64,000 bases of DNA, taken from assembly GCF_030406325.1 (NCBI RefSeq), contig NZ_JAUEQY010000017.1:62001-126000 (forward strand), given 5' to 3'. The stretch is from Actinomadura sp. DC4 (GTDB lineage Bacteria; Actinomycetota; Actinomycetes; Streptosporangiales; Streptosporangiaceae). Shown in pieces: positions 24,975 through 38,826 of this stretch. Position numbers and translations under genes: made by a program. The notes beneath the pieces are model-generated. The model ran no database searches, was not told where the DNA came from, and was given only the letters and a program-made list of their open reading frames with translations. The stretch's first letter is position 1. The number at the start of each line of letters is the position of its first letter.

Positions 24975-27900
24975 ATGACGTCGGTCGACGAGACGATCCT
25001 CACCGCCGTACACGGCCTCGCCGAACGCCTCGATGAAGACCGATCCGAGCCGGCCGAGCTCGCGGCGTCGTTGCCGGGCTCCCTCGATGGTCCGCCGGAG
25101 GCGGCGCTGGCCCTGGCGCACCTCTATCTCCGGCTGCGGGCCCACATCCGGCCCCGTCCCTGGCCGCGGTGGCGTGAGGCGGACCTGCCGGCCCGGGTCC
25201 AGATCGCCTGGCTGAGCGCCGAGATCGCCGACCGTCCGGAGACCCTGCGGGACGAGCCCGCGGGCGAACTGCTCTACCAGGCCGTCCACGGGATCGACGT
25301 GGCCGACGTGGACGAACCGGAGAGCCTTGTCCGGGAGCTGTCGGGCCGGCCCGATCCCGTGTTGCGGGCCGAGGCGCTGCGGGTCACCCGCCAGGCCGTG
25401 CGCACCGGCCTGCTGGCACCGGAACGAGCCCGGACGCTCGTGGTCCGGCTCGCCGGGGAACCCGGCGTGGATGCCGCCCCGGCGGCGCTGCGTGAGCTGG
25501 CCGAACCCTGGGCCGCGTTGGATCCGCTGCCACGAGAGCATCTGTACCGGCTCCTCGGGACCGGCGCCGCCTGCTCGGCGGCGATCGAGGTCGCGGCCCG
25601 CCACGGGCATCAGGACGTGCTCCGCAGCGTGGCCGCCGACCTTGATCGGCCCCCGGCGCTCCGGCGGCGCGCGCTGGAGCTGCTCGGGGACCTGACGAGC
25701 CGCGAGGACATCCGCGCCCTCGTGGACCTCGCCGCCACCGACCCGCTCCTGCTCGCCGGGCCGGTCGTCCGGTGCCTGCGCGGGCTGCACCGGCGCGGAC
25801 ACTTCCCGGCGGGCGAGGACGCACCGGTGATCGTGCGCCTGGCCATCGCCGACCACTCGGTGCCCGCGAACGAGGTCGCCACCATCTTGTTCTCGTGCCG
25901 GCGCGAGACGCTCCAGGAGCTGACGACGGCGGCCGTGGACGATCCGCACTGGCCCCGGCGGCTCGAACTCCTGACCGCCCTGACCGCTCAGGGCACCGGG
26001 GACCTTCCGGCGGGGGAGAAGGTCACCGATCTCCTGCGCACCGCGCCGGATCCGCGCCCGTTCCTGCAAGCGATCCGCGCGCTGCGCCATACGGCCGCCG
26101 AGGAGACCGTCATCGCCGCGCTCCCCCGATCACCCGCGGCGGCGCTGGAGGCTCTTGAGGCCGTGGGCGGAGCCCGGACGGTCACGGCCCTGCGAGACGG
26201 GCTGGGCCTGAACGGACCGGACGCCGCCGGCACTGTGGCGCCTTACCTGCGGCCGGTCCGCCACCGGGCCCTGGAAGTGCTGTGGCATCTCACCGAGGAC
26301 CCCGACCGGCGACAGCAGATCCTCGTTCGGCTCGACCCGCGGGATCTGCCTCGCCGGATCGCCGCCGACCTCGGCGGCCCGGACGAACGGGAACTGGCGT
26401 TGCTCCGCGCGGGCCTGGACCCGGACCGGCCCGTCGCCGCCCTGTGCGAGCTGGCGCGCAACGGCGGTTCCCGTACGGTGCCGGCCATCGCCGACCTTCT
26501 GCTGCGGGTCGTGTCGGACCTGGCGGCGTCCTGGACGCCGGGCGCCTCCGGCGGCGAACCCGCGCTGCCGCAGGAGGTCGTCGCGGCCATTCGTGACCTC
26601 GGTGGTCGCCTCCACGAGAGAGCGAAGATCCGGCCGCGCTGCCTTCTGGACGCCGCGGACGCACGCGAGGCCTCCGAGGCGCTCGTCGCGAGCATCGCGC
26701 TCGACCTGCTGGACCGCCCCGCGCTCACGGCGGCCGAGCAGATGATCCTCCTCGACCTGCTCCTCCAGACCCCCCACCGTGGAATCCGGTCACGAGTACA
26801 TCCGCTGCTACGCCACCGTGACCGCCACGTCCGCAAGCACGTGATCGCGCTACTCGCCCGCGACGCCGACGGCGAGGACGCACAGGCACTGTCGGCGAGC
26901 CTGATCCCGCTCACCACCGCCCCCGACGTACAGACCGTACGCCAGGCACTGCTCGCGCTCGGGCACGCGCGCGCTCACTGGGCCGCCGCGGCGATCGCGG
27001 CCTGCCTCGACCACCCCAACATGAACGTCAAGAAGACCGCCGCGACCTCGCTGGCCCGTGCCGGCGCCCCCGTGGCCGTGCCGAAGCTGCTGTCGTGGCT
27101 CGGCAGGCACGACAACCCGGGCCTGCGCGACGCGCTCGCCGAGGCGTTGCGGACGATCCTCGGCGACGCCTACGCCGCCACCGTCGTCGCCGCGGCCGAC
27201 CGCGCCGCCGACGACCGTACCCGCACTCTGCTGCTGACCGGCCTCGACCGCTCGCTGTCCGCGCGTGCCGTCGGAGCTCTGGCCGACCAGGGGTCACCGG
27301 CCGGGGCCACCCTGCTCTCGCTCGTCGCCGCGGGCCGGCTCACCCTCGGTTCGGGTACGGCCACGGAACTGGCGGACCGGATGGCCGCCTACGGCATCAC
27401 ACCGCCGGCCGGTCATGAACCGCCGGACGCGGCACCGGACGCCGAGCTCGACGCCCTGGCGAGCCGCGGCTGGAACACCGAGGTCGCACGGCGCCTCGCG
27501 GAAAGGTACGAACGGGATCCCGGCGAGCCGGCCGCCGAACGGCTGGCCGGGCTCCGGCCGATGCTGGCACGCTGGCTGGAACTGGCCGGCGAGGAGCCGG
27601 AACACCGCGGCCGGGTCCTGGGGTTCACGCTGCGGCTCTGCCCCCCGCCGTGGACCGACGGCGAGATGGAGACCTTCGCGCGGTCGGTACGGACGCTGGT
27701 CGCCGGTTTGGCCGAGGTCGGCGACGGTGACCGTCTCCTCACACTGCTCGAGGACGCGGTGGTGCGGCTGCCCTCCGCCGAAGGGTTCGACGTCGCCACG
27801 CGGATTCGCGCGCTGCCGCCGGAGGCTGCGGGCAGCCGGTCCGCGCTGGTGGTGCTGCGCCGATGCGGCGCGGTGCTGACCCGCACCGATCTCGCGCGGG

Positions 27901-29423
27901 CGCTGGCCGCCGCGCGTACGGGGGCGAACCCGTGGCTGGCCGAGGAAGAGGTGTTGCGGGAGGCGTTCGGGCCACCCGAACCGATCACCGCCGCGCCCGA
28001 GCGCCCCGCCGTACGCCGATGGCGGGAGGCCCTCGCCGCAGCCGTCCGCACCCCCGACGCCCTCCGGCGATTCCGCGCCGCGGACCGGCCCGGCCTCGAC
28101 CCTCATTCACGGGACCGGCTCAACGCGCTGCTCGGCGTCTTCCCCGCCGCCGGCGCCGGGGTCCGCGACGTACTGCTGGACTGGATGCTCGAACTGCAGC
28201 CGCTCGACGCACCGTCGTGGACCATCGCGGAGGACGCCCGCCGGCCCGCGCCGACCGCCGGCGATCGGGACCGGCCCCGCTCGGCGGCCCTGCGCGAGCA
28301 CCTGCTGGAGATGCTGGACGATCCCGCGCGGGGGCAGCGCGAAACCGCGGCCCGCGCCCTGCTGAGCTGGCCCGAACCCCGGTTCCGGCTCACGGTGCTG
28401 CGCGCCTTCCTCGACGGCCGGGTCGACCTCACCGTCACCTCGGATCTCGCGCACGCCCTGACCCTCATGGGCGAGACCGAACTCCGCGAGACCGGCGGCG
28501 ACGCGGCTCGCGAACGGATCGCCCGCGTCGCCGCACATCTGCGGCCACCCGACGTGGAACGGCTCATCCCCGTGCTGTTGTCATGGTGGGAACACGGCGG
28601 ACCCTCCCTTCACGCGTCGGCCTGGCGGGCGTTGCGCACGGCGGCCCCCGACGTCCTGGCCGAGACCCTGTCCAGACGCCTCGAAACCGGGGCCTGGGGC
28701 CTGCTCGATCTCATCTCCGGCGTCGCGCTGCTGCGTACCCCCGCGCTGGCGCGGGTGCACCGGCGGCTGCGCGACGAAGGACGCGCGGACCTCGCGGACA
28801 AGATCCTGCTGGCGGAAGGGCCGCTGCGCCATCCCGACGCGGCCCGGCAGGACTCCGCCGCTCTCTCGGCACTCCGCGGCCGAAGCCGTGTTCCGGCTGC
28901 CCGGGAACATCGGCCGTCCCGGGCGGAACTGCTCGACCTGGCCCGTACCGGGAGCCCCGAGCAGATCCGCCGGGCGCTGACCCTGCTCGCCGAGCGTCAC
29001 GAAGCCGACCCTGCCCGCGATCCCGAACTCGAGGGACTGCTCGCCGGGTCGCTCGGCCATCCCGAGGCGAGAGTCCGGCTGCACGCTCACCGGATCTCCC
29101 GCAGGGTGCTGGACCACGAGGACTACCTGGAACAGACCTCGCTGCTCCTCGACGACCGGCAGCCCGACATCGTGCGCTCGGCGGTCAAGACCCTGTGCCA
29201 CGCGGGGTGGAGGCCGGCCGTCCCCGCACTGGTCGGTCTGCTCACGCACTCCCACACGGCAGTCCGGAGGGCCGCCTCCGACGGACTCGCGCTCTTCGGC
29301 GCGCCGGCGATCCCCGCGCTCAGGCACGCCGCCGGCCGGGCACGCCCGGACAAACGACACCTCTACACCACCGTGCTCGAGAAGATCGCCACTGACCTGG
29401 AACCCGACGGCCGGCAGGCATGA
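24975..29423 (+). CDS. Giant HEAT-repeat protein of unknown function
   Basis: A 1,482-residue, largely alpha-helical protein with no signal peptide or membrane helix. HEAT-type helix pairs recur throughout and are clearest at about 615-735 (HRDRHVRKHVIALLARDA, HPNMNVKKTAATSLARAGAP, VAVPKLLSWLGRHDNPGLRD) and 1340-1470 (HPEARVRLHAHRISRRVLD, RQPDIVRSAVKTLCHAGWRP, SHTAVRRAASDGLALFGAPA). The middle (about 800-1250) is more degenerate, with Trp-rich stretches. No catalytic motif was recognised. ATG at 24975 follows gggagctg. It stands alone between two convergent or unrelated units. HEAT solenoids scaffold large complexes or bind peptides; the partner here is unknown. Confidence 0.75.
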   Translation: MTSVDETILTAVHGLAERLDEDRSEPAELAASLPGSLDGPPEAALALAHLYLRLRAHIRPRPWPRWREADLPARVQIAWLSAEIADRPETLRDEPAGELLYQAVHGIDVADVDEPESLVRELSGRPDPVLRAEALRVTRQAVRTGLLAPERARTLVVRLAGEPGVDAAPAALRELAEPWAALDPLPREHLYRLLGTGAACSAAIEVAARHGHQDVLRSVAADLDRPPALRRRALELLGDLTSREDIRALVDLAATDPLLLAGPVVRCLRGLHRRGHFPAGEDAPVIVRLAIADHSVPANEVATILFSCRRETLQELTTAAVDDPHWPRRLELLTALTAQGTGDLPAGEKVTDLLRTAPDPRPFLQAIRALRHTAAEETVIAALPRSPAAALEALEAVGGARTVTALRDGLGLNGPDAAGTVAPYLRPVRHRALEVLWHLTEDPDRRQQILVRLDPRDLPRRIAADLGGPDERELALLRAGLDPDRPVAALCELARNGGSRTVPAIADLLLRVVSDLAASWTPGASGGEPALPQEVVAAIRDLGGRLHERAKIRPRCLLDAADAREASEALVASIALDLLDRPALTAAEQMILLDLLLQTPHRGIRSRVHPLLRHRDRHVRKHVIALLARDADGEDAQALSASLIPLTTAPDVQTVRQALLALGHARAHWAAAAIAACLDHPNMNVKKTAATSLARAGAPVAVPKLLSWLGRHDNPGLRDALAEALRTILGDAYAATVVAAADRAADDRTRTLLLTGLDRSLSARAVGALADQGSPAGATLLSLVAAGRLTLGSGTATELADRMAAYGITPPAGHEPPDAAPDAELDALASRGWNTEVARRLAERYERDPGEPAAERLAGLRPMLARWLELAGEEPEHRGRVLGFTLRLCPPPWTDGEMETFARSVRTLVAGLAEVGDGDRLLTLLEDAVVRLPSAEGFDVATRIRALPPEAAGSRSALVVLRRCGAVLTRTDLARALAAARTGANPWLAEEEVLREAFGPPEPITAAPERPAVRRWREALAAAVRTPDALRRFRAADRPGLDPHSRDRLNALLGVFPAAGAGVRDVLLDWMLELQPLDAPSWTIAEDARRPAPTAGDRDRPRSAALREHLLEMLDDPARGQRETAARALLSWPEPRFRLTVLRAFLDGRVDLTVTSDLAHALTLMGETELRETGGDAARERIARVAAHLRPPDVERLIPVLLSWWEHGGPSLHASAWRALRTAAPDVLAETLSRRLETGAWGLLDLISGVALLRTPALARVHRRLRDEGRADLADKILLAEGPLRHPDAARQDSAALSALRGRSRVPAAREHRPSRAELLDLARTGSPEQIRRALTLLAERHEADPARDPELEGLLAGSLGHPEARVRLHAHRISRRVLDHEDYLEQTSLLLDDRQPDIVRSAVKTLCHAGWRPAVPALVGLLTHSHTAVRRAASDGLALFGAPAIPALRHAAGRARPDKRHLYTTVLEKIATDLEPDGRQA

Positions 29424-29429
29424 CCTCCG

Positions 29430-30587
29430 TCACAGCGCGTACTCCGGAAGCGGGCCGGGTCCCTTGGCCTGGCCGAGGCGGTCCATCGCGGTGAGGGCCC
29501 GCATCACCGGCAGTCGCGAGAGGGTGTCGCGGGCCCACCGCCCGCCCGCGGTCCTCGGCACGATGAGGCGGACGTTGGGGCCGATCCGCTGCTTCTTGCG
29601 GACCAGGGCGCGGTGGCCGTCGTGGAAGCGGGGGAAGGCGACCCGGTGGTCTCCGCCGGCGGCGGCGAGCTCCCCGGCCAGCCGGTACGCGCCGACCAGG
29701 GCCAGTTCGGCGCCCGCGCCCGAGGCGGGGGAGGCGCACCAGGCGGCGTCGCCCGCCAGCCCCACCCGGCCACGGGACCAGGACTCCATGTGCACCTGGC
29801 CGAGGGCGTCGAAGTAGAAGTCCGGGTCGGCGAGGGCGGCCTTCAGCAGGTCGCCGGTGCGCCAGGACCGCTCATTCGCGAACGCCTCTTCGATCAGTCG
29901 CTTGTGCTGGGCGACGTCACGATGGTCATAGGTCAGCGGCGCGGAGCGGAAGACGAAGTAGGCCTTGGCCTGGGCGTGGTTGCCGGACCGGTAGATCCCG
30001 GCCATCTTGCCCGGCGTGTTGAACATCGTCACCCAGCGGTTCTCGCCGAGGGAGGCGTCGGTGTCGGCGAAGGCGAAGTAGTGGCCCTTGTGCCGTACGA
30101 ACCGCTCCTCCCCGCCGAAGGCCAGGCGGCGGACGGTGGAGTGCGTGCCGTCGGCGCCGATGACCAGGTCGAAGCGGCGGTCGGGCGCGCGCTCGAAGGC
30201 GACCGTCACGCCGTCCTCGTCCTGTTCCAGACGCCGGATGGAGTCGCCGAACAGGTACTCCGCGTCGGCCGTCTCGTGCAGCATCGCCACCAGGTCGCCG
30301 CGCATGATCTCCACTGCGCCGGGCTCGTCGGTGCCGATGCGCGCGACGGCGCGGTCGGCGGCGTCGACGAACTTCATGCCCCGTACGTCGGCGGCCGCCG
30401 CGCGAACGGCCGGCAGAATGCCCATGCGCTCCACGACCGCGATGGCCTGGCCGCGCACGTCGACGCCGTTGCCGCCGGCGCGCAGCGCGGGAGCGCGTTC
30501 GACGACGGTGGGCCGGAATCCGTACCTGGCCAGCCAGTGGGCCAGCGTCAGCCCGGCGATACTCGCCCCGGAGATCAGAACGTCCAC
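29430..30587 (-). CDS. FAD-dependent aromatic-type monooxygenase (PHBH fold)
   Basis: A 385-residue class A flavoprotein monooxygenase. FAD motif VDVLISGASIAGLTLAHWLA at the N-terminus, DG motif DLVIGADGTHSTVRRLAF in the middle, and GD motif GRVGLAGDAAWCASPASGAG near residue 290. It hydroxylates a small molecule using NAD(P)H and O2. GTG at 30587 is preferred, with gggggact upstream; the longer frame would include the operator. Divergent from a TetR gene, with a TTGACA-N18-CATAAT promoter whose spacer holds a TetR-type operator. Confidence 0.9.
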   Translation of the reverse strand: MDVLISGASIAGLTLAHWLARYGFRPTVVERAPALRAGGNGVDVRGQAIAVVERMGILPAVRAAAADVRGMKFVDAADRAVARIGTDEPGAVEIMRGDLVAMLHETADAEYLFGDSIRRLEQDEDGVTVAFERAPDRRFDLVIGADGTHSTVRRLAFGGEERFVRHKGHYFAFADTDASLGENRWVTMFNTPGKMAGIYRSGNHAQAKAYFVFRSAPLTYDHRDVAQHKRLIEEAFANERSWRTGDLLKAALADPDFYFDALGQVHMESWSRGRVGLAGDAAWCASPASGAGAELALVGAYRLAGELAAAGGDHRVAFPRFHDGHRALVRKKQRIGPNVRLIVPRTAGGRWARDTLSRLPVMRALTAMDRLGQAKGPGPLPEYAL

Positions 30588-30612
30588 AGGAGTCCCCCTC
30601 GCGTACGATAAG

Positions 30613-30659
30613 TGGAATACGTGTTCCAGATTATGTGGAAGGGGCGTTCCATTTGTCAA
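30613..30659 (-). promoter_or_regulatory. Promoter TTGACA-N18-CATAAT with two TGGAA-N6-TTCCA operators
   Basis: On the minus strand TTGACA (30659-30654) and CATAAT (30635-30630), 18 bases apart, drive the monooxygenase gene. Two inverted repeats, TGGAA-N6-TTCCA at 30613-30628 and 30636-30651 (centres 23 bases apart), lie downstream of the -10 and within the spacer. The divergent TetR gene starts at the edge of the second site, so it likely represses both genes. Confidence 0.75.
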
Positions 30660-31249
30660 CGAACCCCGGGCGGCGGCGCCGCCGGGCCGACGCCGTACGC
30701 AACCGCGAGCTCGCCCTGGAGGCGGCCACGGCCCTGCTCGCCGAGCCGGACGCCACCCTCACCGTCGAGGCCATCGCCCAACGGGCGGGCCTGGGCGCTG
30801 CCACCGTCGTCCGCGCCTTCGGCGGCAAGAACGCCCTCATGGACGCCGCGGTCGCCGGCCTGCTCGAACCCGTGGTCCGGCGCGCCCGTGAGCTGCTGGA
30901 GACCGCGAGCGCCGAGCAGGCGCTGCGGACCTTCCTCGCCGAGCTGATCGCCTTCCAGTCCGCGCACCACGCCATCAGCGGCCAGCTGTTCGGCCTCGAC
31001 CTGCCCGCCACCACGGCCCTGCGAAAGCGGCTGGTGGAGACCGCGGAGGAGATGATCATCGAGGCGCAACGGGACGGCACGATCCGTACGGACCTCGAGC
31101 CCGCCGTGATCACCACCCTGATCGGCGAGACCGCCTACGCGATCGCCCGTACACGGCCGGCGTCCGAAGAACTCACCGGCGCCTTCATCGCCGTCATGAT
31201 GGACGGCCTGCGGCCCCCGGTGATCGGCTCGCCGACGGCCATCATCTAG
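30653..31249 (+). CDS. TetR-family transcriptional regulator
   Basis: A regulator of about 198 residues. The HTH region contains RNRELALEAATALLAEPDAT, LTVEAIAQRAGLGAATVVRA and FGGKNALMDAAVAGL, followed by a TetR ligand domain. TTG at 30653 is preferred, with GGAAGGGG upstream; GTG at 30635 is the alternative and would put the start inside the operator. Divergent from the flavin monooxygenase at 29430-30587, which it probably controls. The end overlaps the convergent TetR gene by 4 bases. Confidence 0.88.
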   Translation: MSTNPGRRRRRADAVRNRELALEAATALLAEPDATLTVEAIAQRAGLGAATVVRAFGGKNALMDAAVAGLLEPVVRRARELLETASAEQALRTFLAELIAFQSAHHAISGQLFGLDLPATTALRKRLVETAEEMIIEAQRDGTIRTDLEPAVITTLIGETAYAIARTRPASEELTGAFIAVMMDGLRPPVIGSPTAII

Positions 31250-31911
31250 CGCAGGGTCGCGATGCCGGCCAGGAAGATGTCGACGCCGGCGAGGAACTGC
31301 TCGCGGTCGTCGTGCTCGGGCAGCCGCGTCGCCGCCGCGTGCGTGAACGGGTACCGGCCAGGATCCAGCTGCGCCCACTGCTCGGCGACGGTGGCCAGGT
31401 AGGCCGCTCGGTCCGGGTCGCCGCCGGCGCGGCGCCGGGCGTTCGCGGCGTTCTGCCCGGCGACGCCGAGGACGTAGTTCACGAGCGCGCCGGCCGCGTC
31501 GAAGAGCGCTCGCTCGGGGACGGCGAGCGCGTCCAGCAGCCGGCCGATGCTCTCGTAGAACTCCAGCAGCGTGGGCCGCCACGGCTGCCGGGAGAGTTCG
31601 GCGCCGACCCAGGGGTGCGCGTCGATCGCGTCGAACAGGCCCAGTGCGACGCTGCGCAGGGCCTCCCGCGGGTCCGCGTCGACGACCACGCCGGCCAGCA
31701 CTCGGGTGACGATGTCGTCGGTGGCTGCCGCGAGCAGGTCGCCCTTGTCCGCGACGTGGTGGTAGATCGCTCCGTAGCCGGTGTTCAGGCGAGTGGTCAG
31801 CGCACGCAGTGTCAGCGCGGTCTCGCCGCCGTCGTCCAGAAGGTCGGTCGCGGTCTGGATGATCAGCTCCCTGGACAGCGCGTCCGTGCGCCGCGGAGAT
31901 CTTTTCGCCAT
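31246..31911 (-). CDS. TetR-family transcriptional regulator (TetR_C-like)
   Basis: A 221-residue regulator. DALSRELIIQTATDLLDDGG, TALTLRALTTRLNTGYGAIY and HHVADKGDLLAAATDDI form the DNA-binding domain. The C-terminal helices (HPWVGAELSRQPWRPTLLEF) resemble the tetracycline-repressor C-terminal type. It is divergent from the TetX-like monooxygenase at 32005, with two inverted repeats between them. Confidence 0.9.
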   Translation of the reverse strand: MAKRSPRRTDALSRELIIQTATDLLDDGGETALTLRALTTRLNTGYGAIYHHVADKGDLLAAATDDIVTRVLAGVVVDADPREALRSVALGLFDAIDAHPWVGAELSRQPWRPTLLEFYESIGRLLDALAVPERALFDAAGALVNYVLGVAGQNAANARRRAGGDPDRAAYLATVAEQWAQLDPGRYPFTHAAATRLPEHDDREQFLAGVDIFLAGIATLR

Positions 31912-31931
31912 GGTCCTCAGTGTGACAGCAA

Positions 31932-31980
31932 TGGATCGCCGATCCAAAGCGGTGCTAGCGTGTTGGAGCAGCGATCCAAC
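31932..31980. promoter_or_regulatory. Two TetR operators between regulator and monooxygenase
   Basis: TGGATC-GCC-GATCCA (31932-31946) is a near-perfect dyad. A second, GTTGGA-N7-TCCAAC, lies at 31962-31980, 32 bases away centre to centre. Both lie between the divergent TetR gene (start 31911) and the flavin monooxygenase gene (start 32005), the classical position for repression of both. Confidence 0.68.
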
Positions 31981-32004
31981 ATGGATCACCTGGGGAGGAA
32001 GTCC

Positions 32005-33150
32005 ATGCCGACATCGGTCACGATCATCGGAGCAGGTCTGGGCGGGCTTGTGCTGGCCCGCGTCCTGCACGTGCACGGCATCCCGGCCACGGTCTATGAG
32101 GCGGAGCCCTCGCCGGACGCGCGCCGTCAGGGCGGGCTGCTCGACATCCACCCCCGGAACGGCCGGCCGGCGCTGGAGGCGGCCGGCCTGGCCGAGGAGT
32201 TCCGGGGGCTCGTCCTGCCCGGCCGCGAGTCGTACCGGATCCTGGACCAGGCGGGGACCGTGCTCCTCGACCTGCCCGACGACGGCACCGGCCAGCGCCC
32301 CGAGGTGTCGCGCGGCGCGCTGCGGCAGACGCTGCTCGACGCGCTTCCACCCGGTACCGTCCGGTGGGGGCACGAGGTCACCGAGGTGCGGGCCCTCGAC
32401 GAGAGCCGTCATGAGGTCACCTTCGCCGACGGCACCACCGTTGTCGCGAGCCCGCTCGTCGGCGCCGACGGCGCCTGGTCGCGGGTACGCCCGGTGCTGT
32501 CCGGCGTCACCCCCGACTACGTCGGCGTCTCCGTCGTTGAGACGTTCCTGTTCGACGGCGACACCCGCCATCCCACCGCCGCGGAAGTGGTCGGCGCCGG
32601 ATCGATGTTCGCGCTCGCGCCGGGCCGCGGACTCCTGGGTCATCGGGAGGGCGGCGGGACCCTGCACGTCTACGCGCAGCTGACGAAACCCGAGGACTGG
32701 CTCGCCGGCCTCGACCTCACCGACGCCGCGACCCTGACCGCGCGGGTCGTGAAGGAGTACGACGGCTGGGCCCCGGAACTCACCGCCCTGATCACCGACA
32801 GTGACACCCCGCCGGTCCTGCGCCGCCTCTTCACGCTGCCGGCCGGGCACCGCTGGGACCGTGTGCCGGGCGTGACCCTGCTCGGCGACGCCGCCCACCT
32901 CAGGCCGCCGAACGGTGAGGGCGCCAACCTGGCCATGTTGGACGGCGCCACGCTCGGCCAGGCCCTCGCCGCGCACCCTGACGATGTGGAGGCCGCGCTC
33001 GCCGAGCACGAACAGGGCATGTTCTCCCGCGCCGGCGTCGTGGCGGCGGACGACGACATGTACACGATCATGATCGGTGACGACGCGCCCCACAGCATGC
33101 TCGCCCTGATGACCGGAGCCGGGCAGGCGGCGCCTTCGCCGCCGTCATGA
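32005..33150 (+). CDS. FAD-dependent monooxygenase, TetX-like
   Basis: A 381-residue class A flavin monooxygenase. FAD motif VTIIGAGLGGLVLARVLHVH, then GGLLDIHPRNGRPALEAAGL (close to the TetX-type segment), DG motif PLVGADGAWSRVRPVL, and GD motif GVTLLGDAAHLRPPNGEGAN. TetX relatives inactivate tetracyclines, but many homologues act on other substrates; resistance is not proven here. ATG at 32005 follows ggggagga. The last bases share sequence with the tail of the TetR gene at 30653-31249, a hint of rearrangement at the 3' end. Controlled by the divergent TetR protein. Confidence 0.87.
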   Translation: MPTSVTIIGAGLGGLVLARVLHVHGIPATVYEAEPSPDARRQGGLLDIHPRNGRPALEAAGLAEEFRGLVLPGRESYRILDQAGTVLLDLPDDGTGQRPEVSRGALRQTLLDALPPGTVRWGHEVTEVRALDESRHEVTFADGTTVVASPLVGADGAWSRVRPVLSGVTPDYVGVSVVETFLFDGDTRHPTAAEVVGAGSMFALAPGRGLLGHREGGGTLHVYAQLTKPEDWLAGLDLTDAATLTARVVKEYDGWAPELTALITDSDTPPVLRRLFTLPAGHRWDRVPGVTLLGDAAHLRPPNGEGANLAMLDGATLGQALAAHPDDVEAALAEHEQGMFSRAGVVAADDDMYTIMIGDDAPHSMLALMTGAGQAAPSPPS

Positions 33151-33330
33151 CGGACGGTCTGCGGCCCCGGTGAGCGGCCCGCACGTCGGCGCGTTTGTGC
33201 GGACCCCACAACATCGGCAGCGAAACACGCTAAGTCCCCGCCTTTCCGGTATCGGGGCCCAGCCGAGAGGATGTACGCCGGTTGCGGCGGGGACGGCCGC
33301 CGTGCTCACCGGCTCCGAAAGGCCCGCTCA

Positions 33331-38820
<5,490 letters not shown>

Positions 38821-38826
38821 GTTCCC

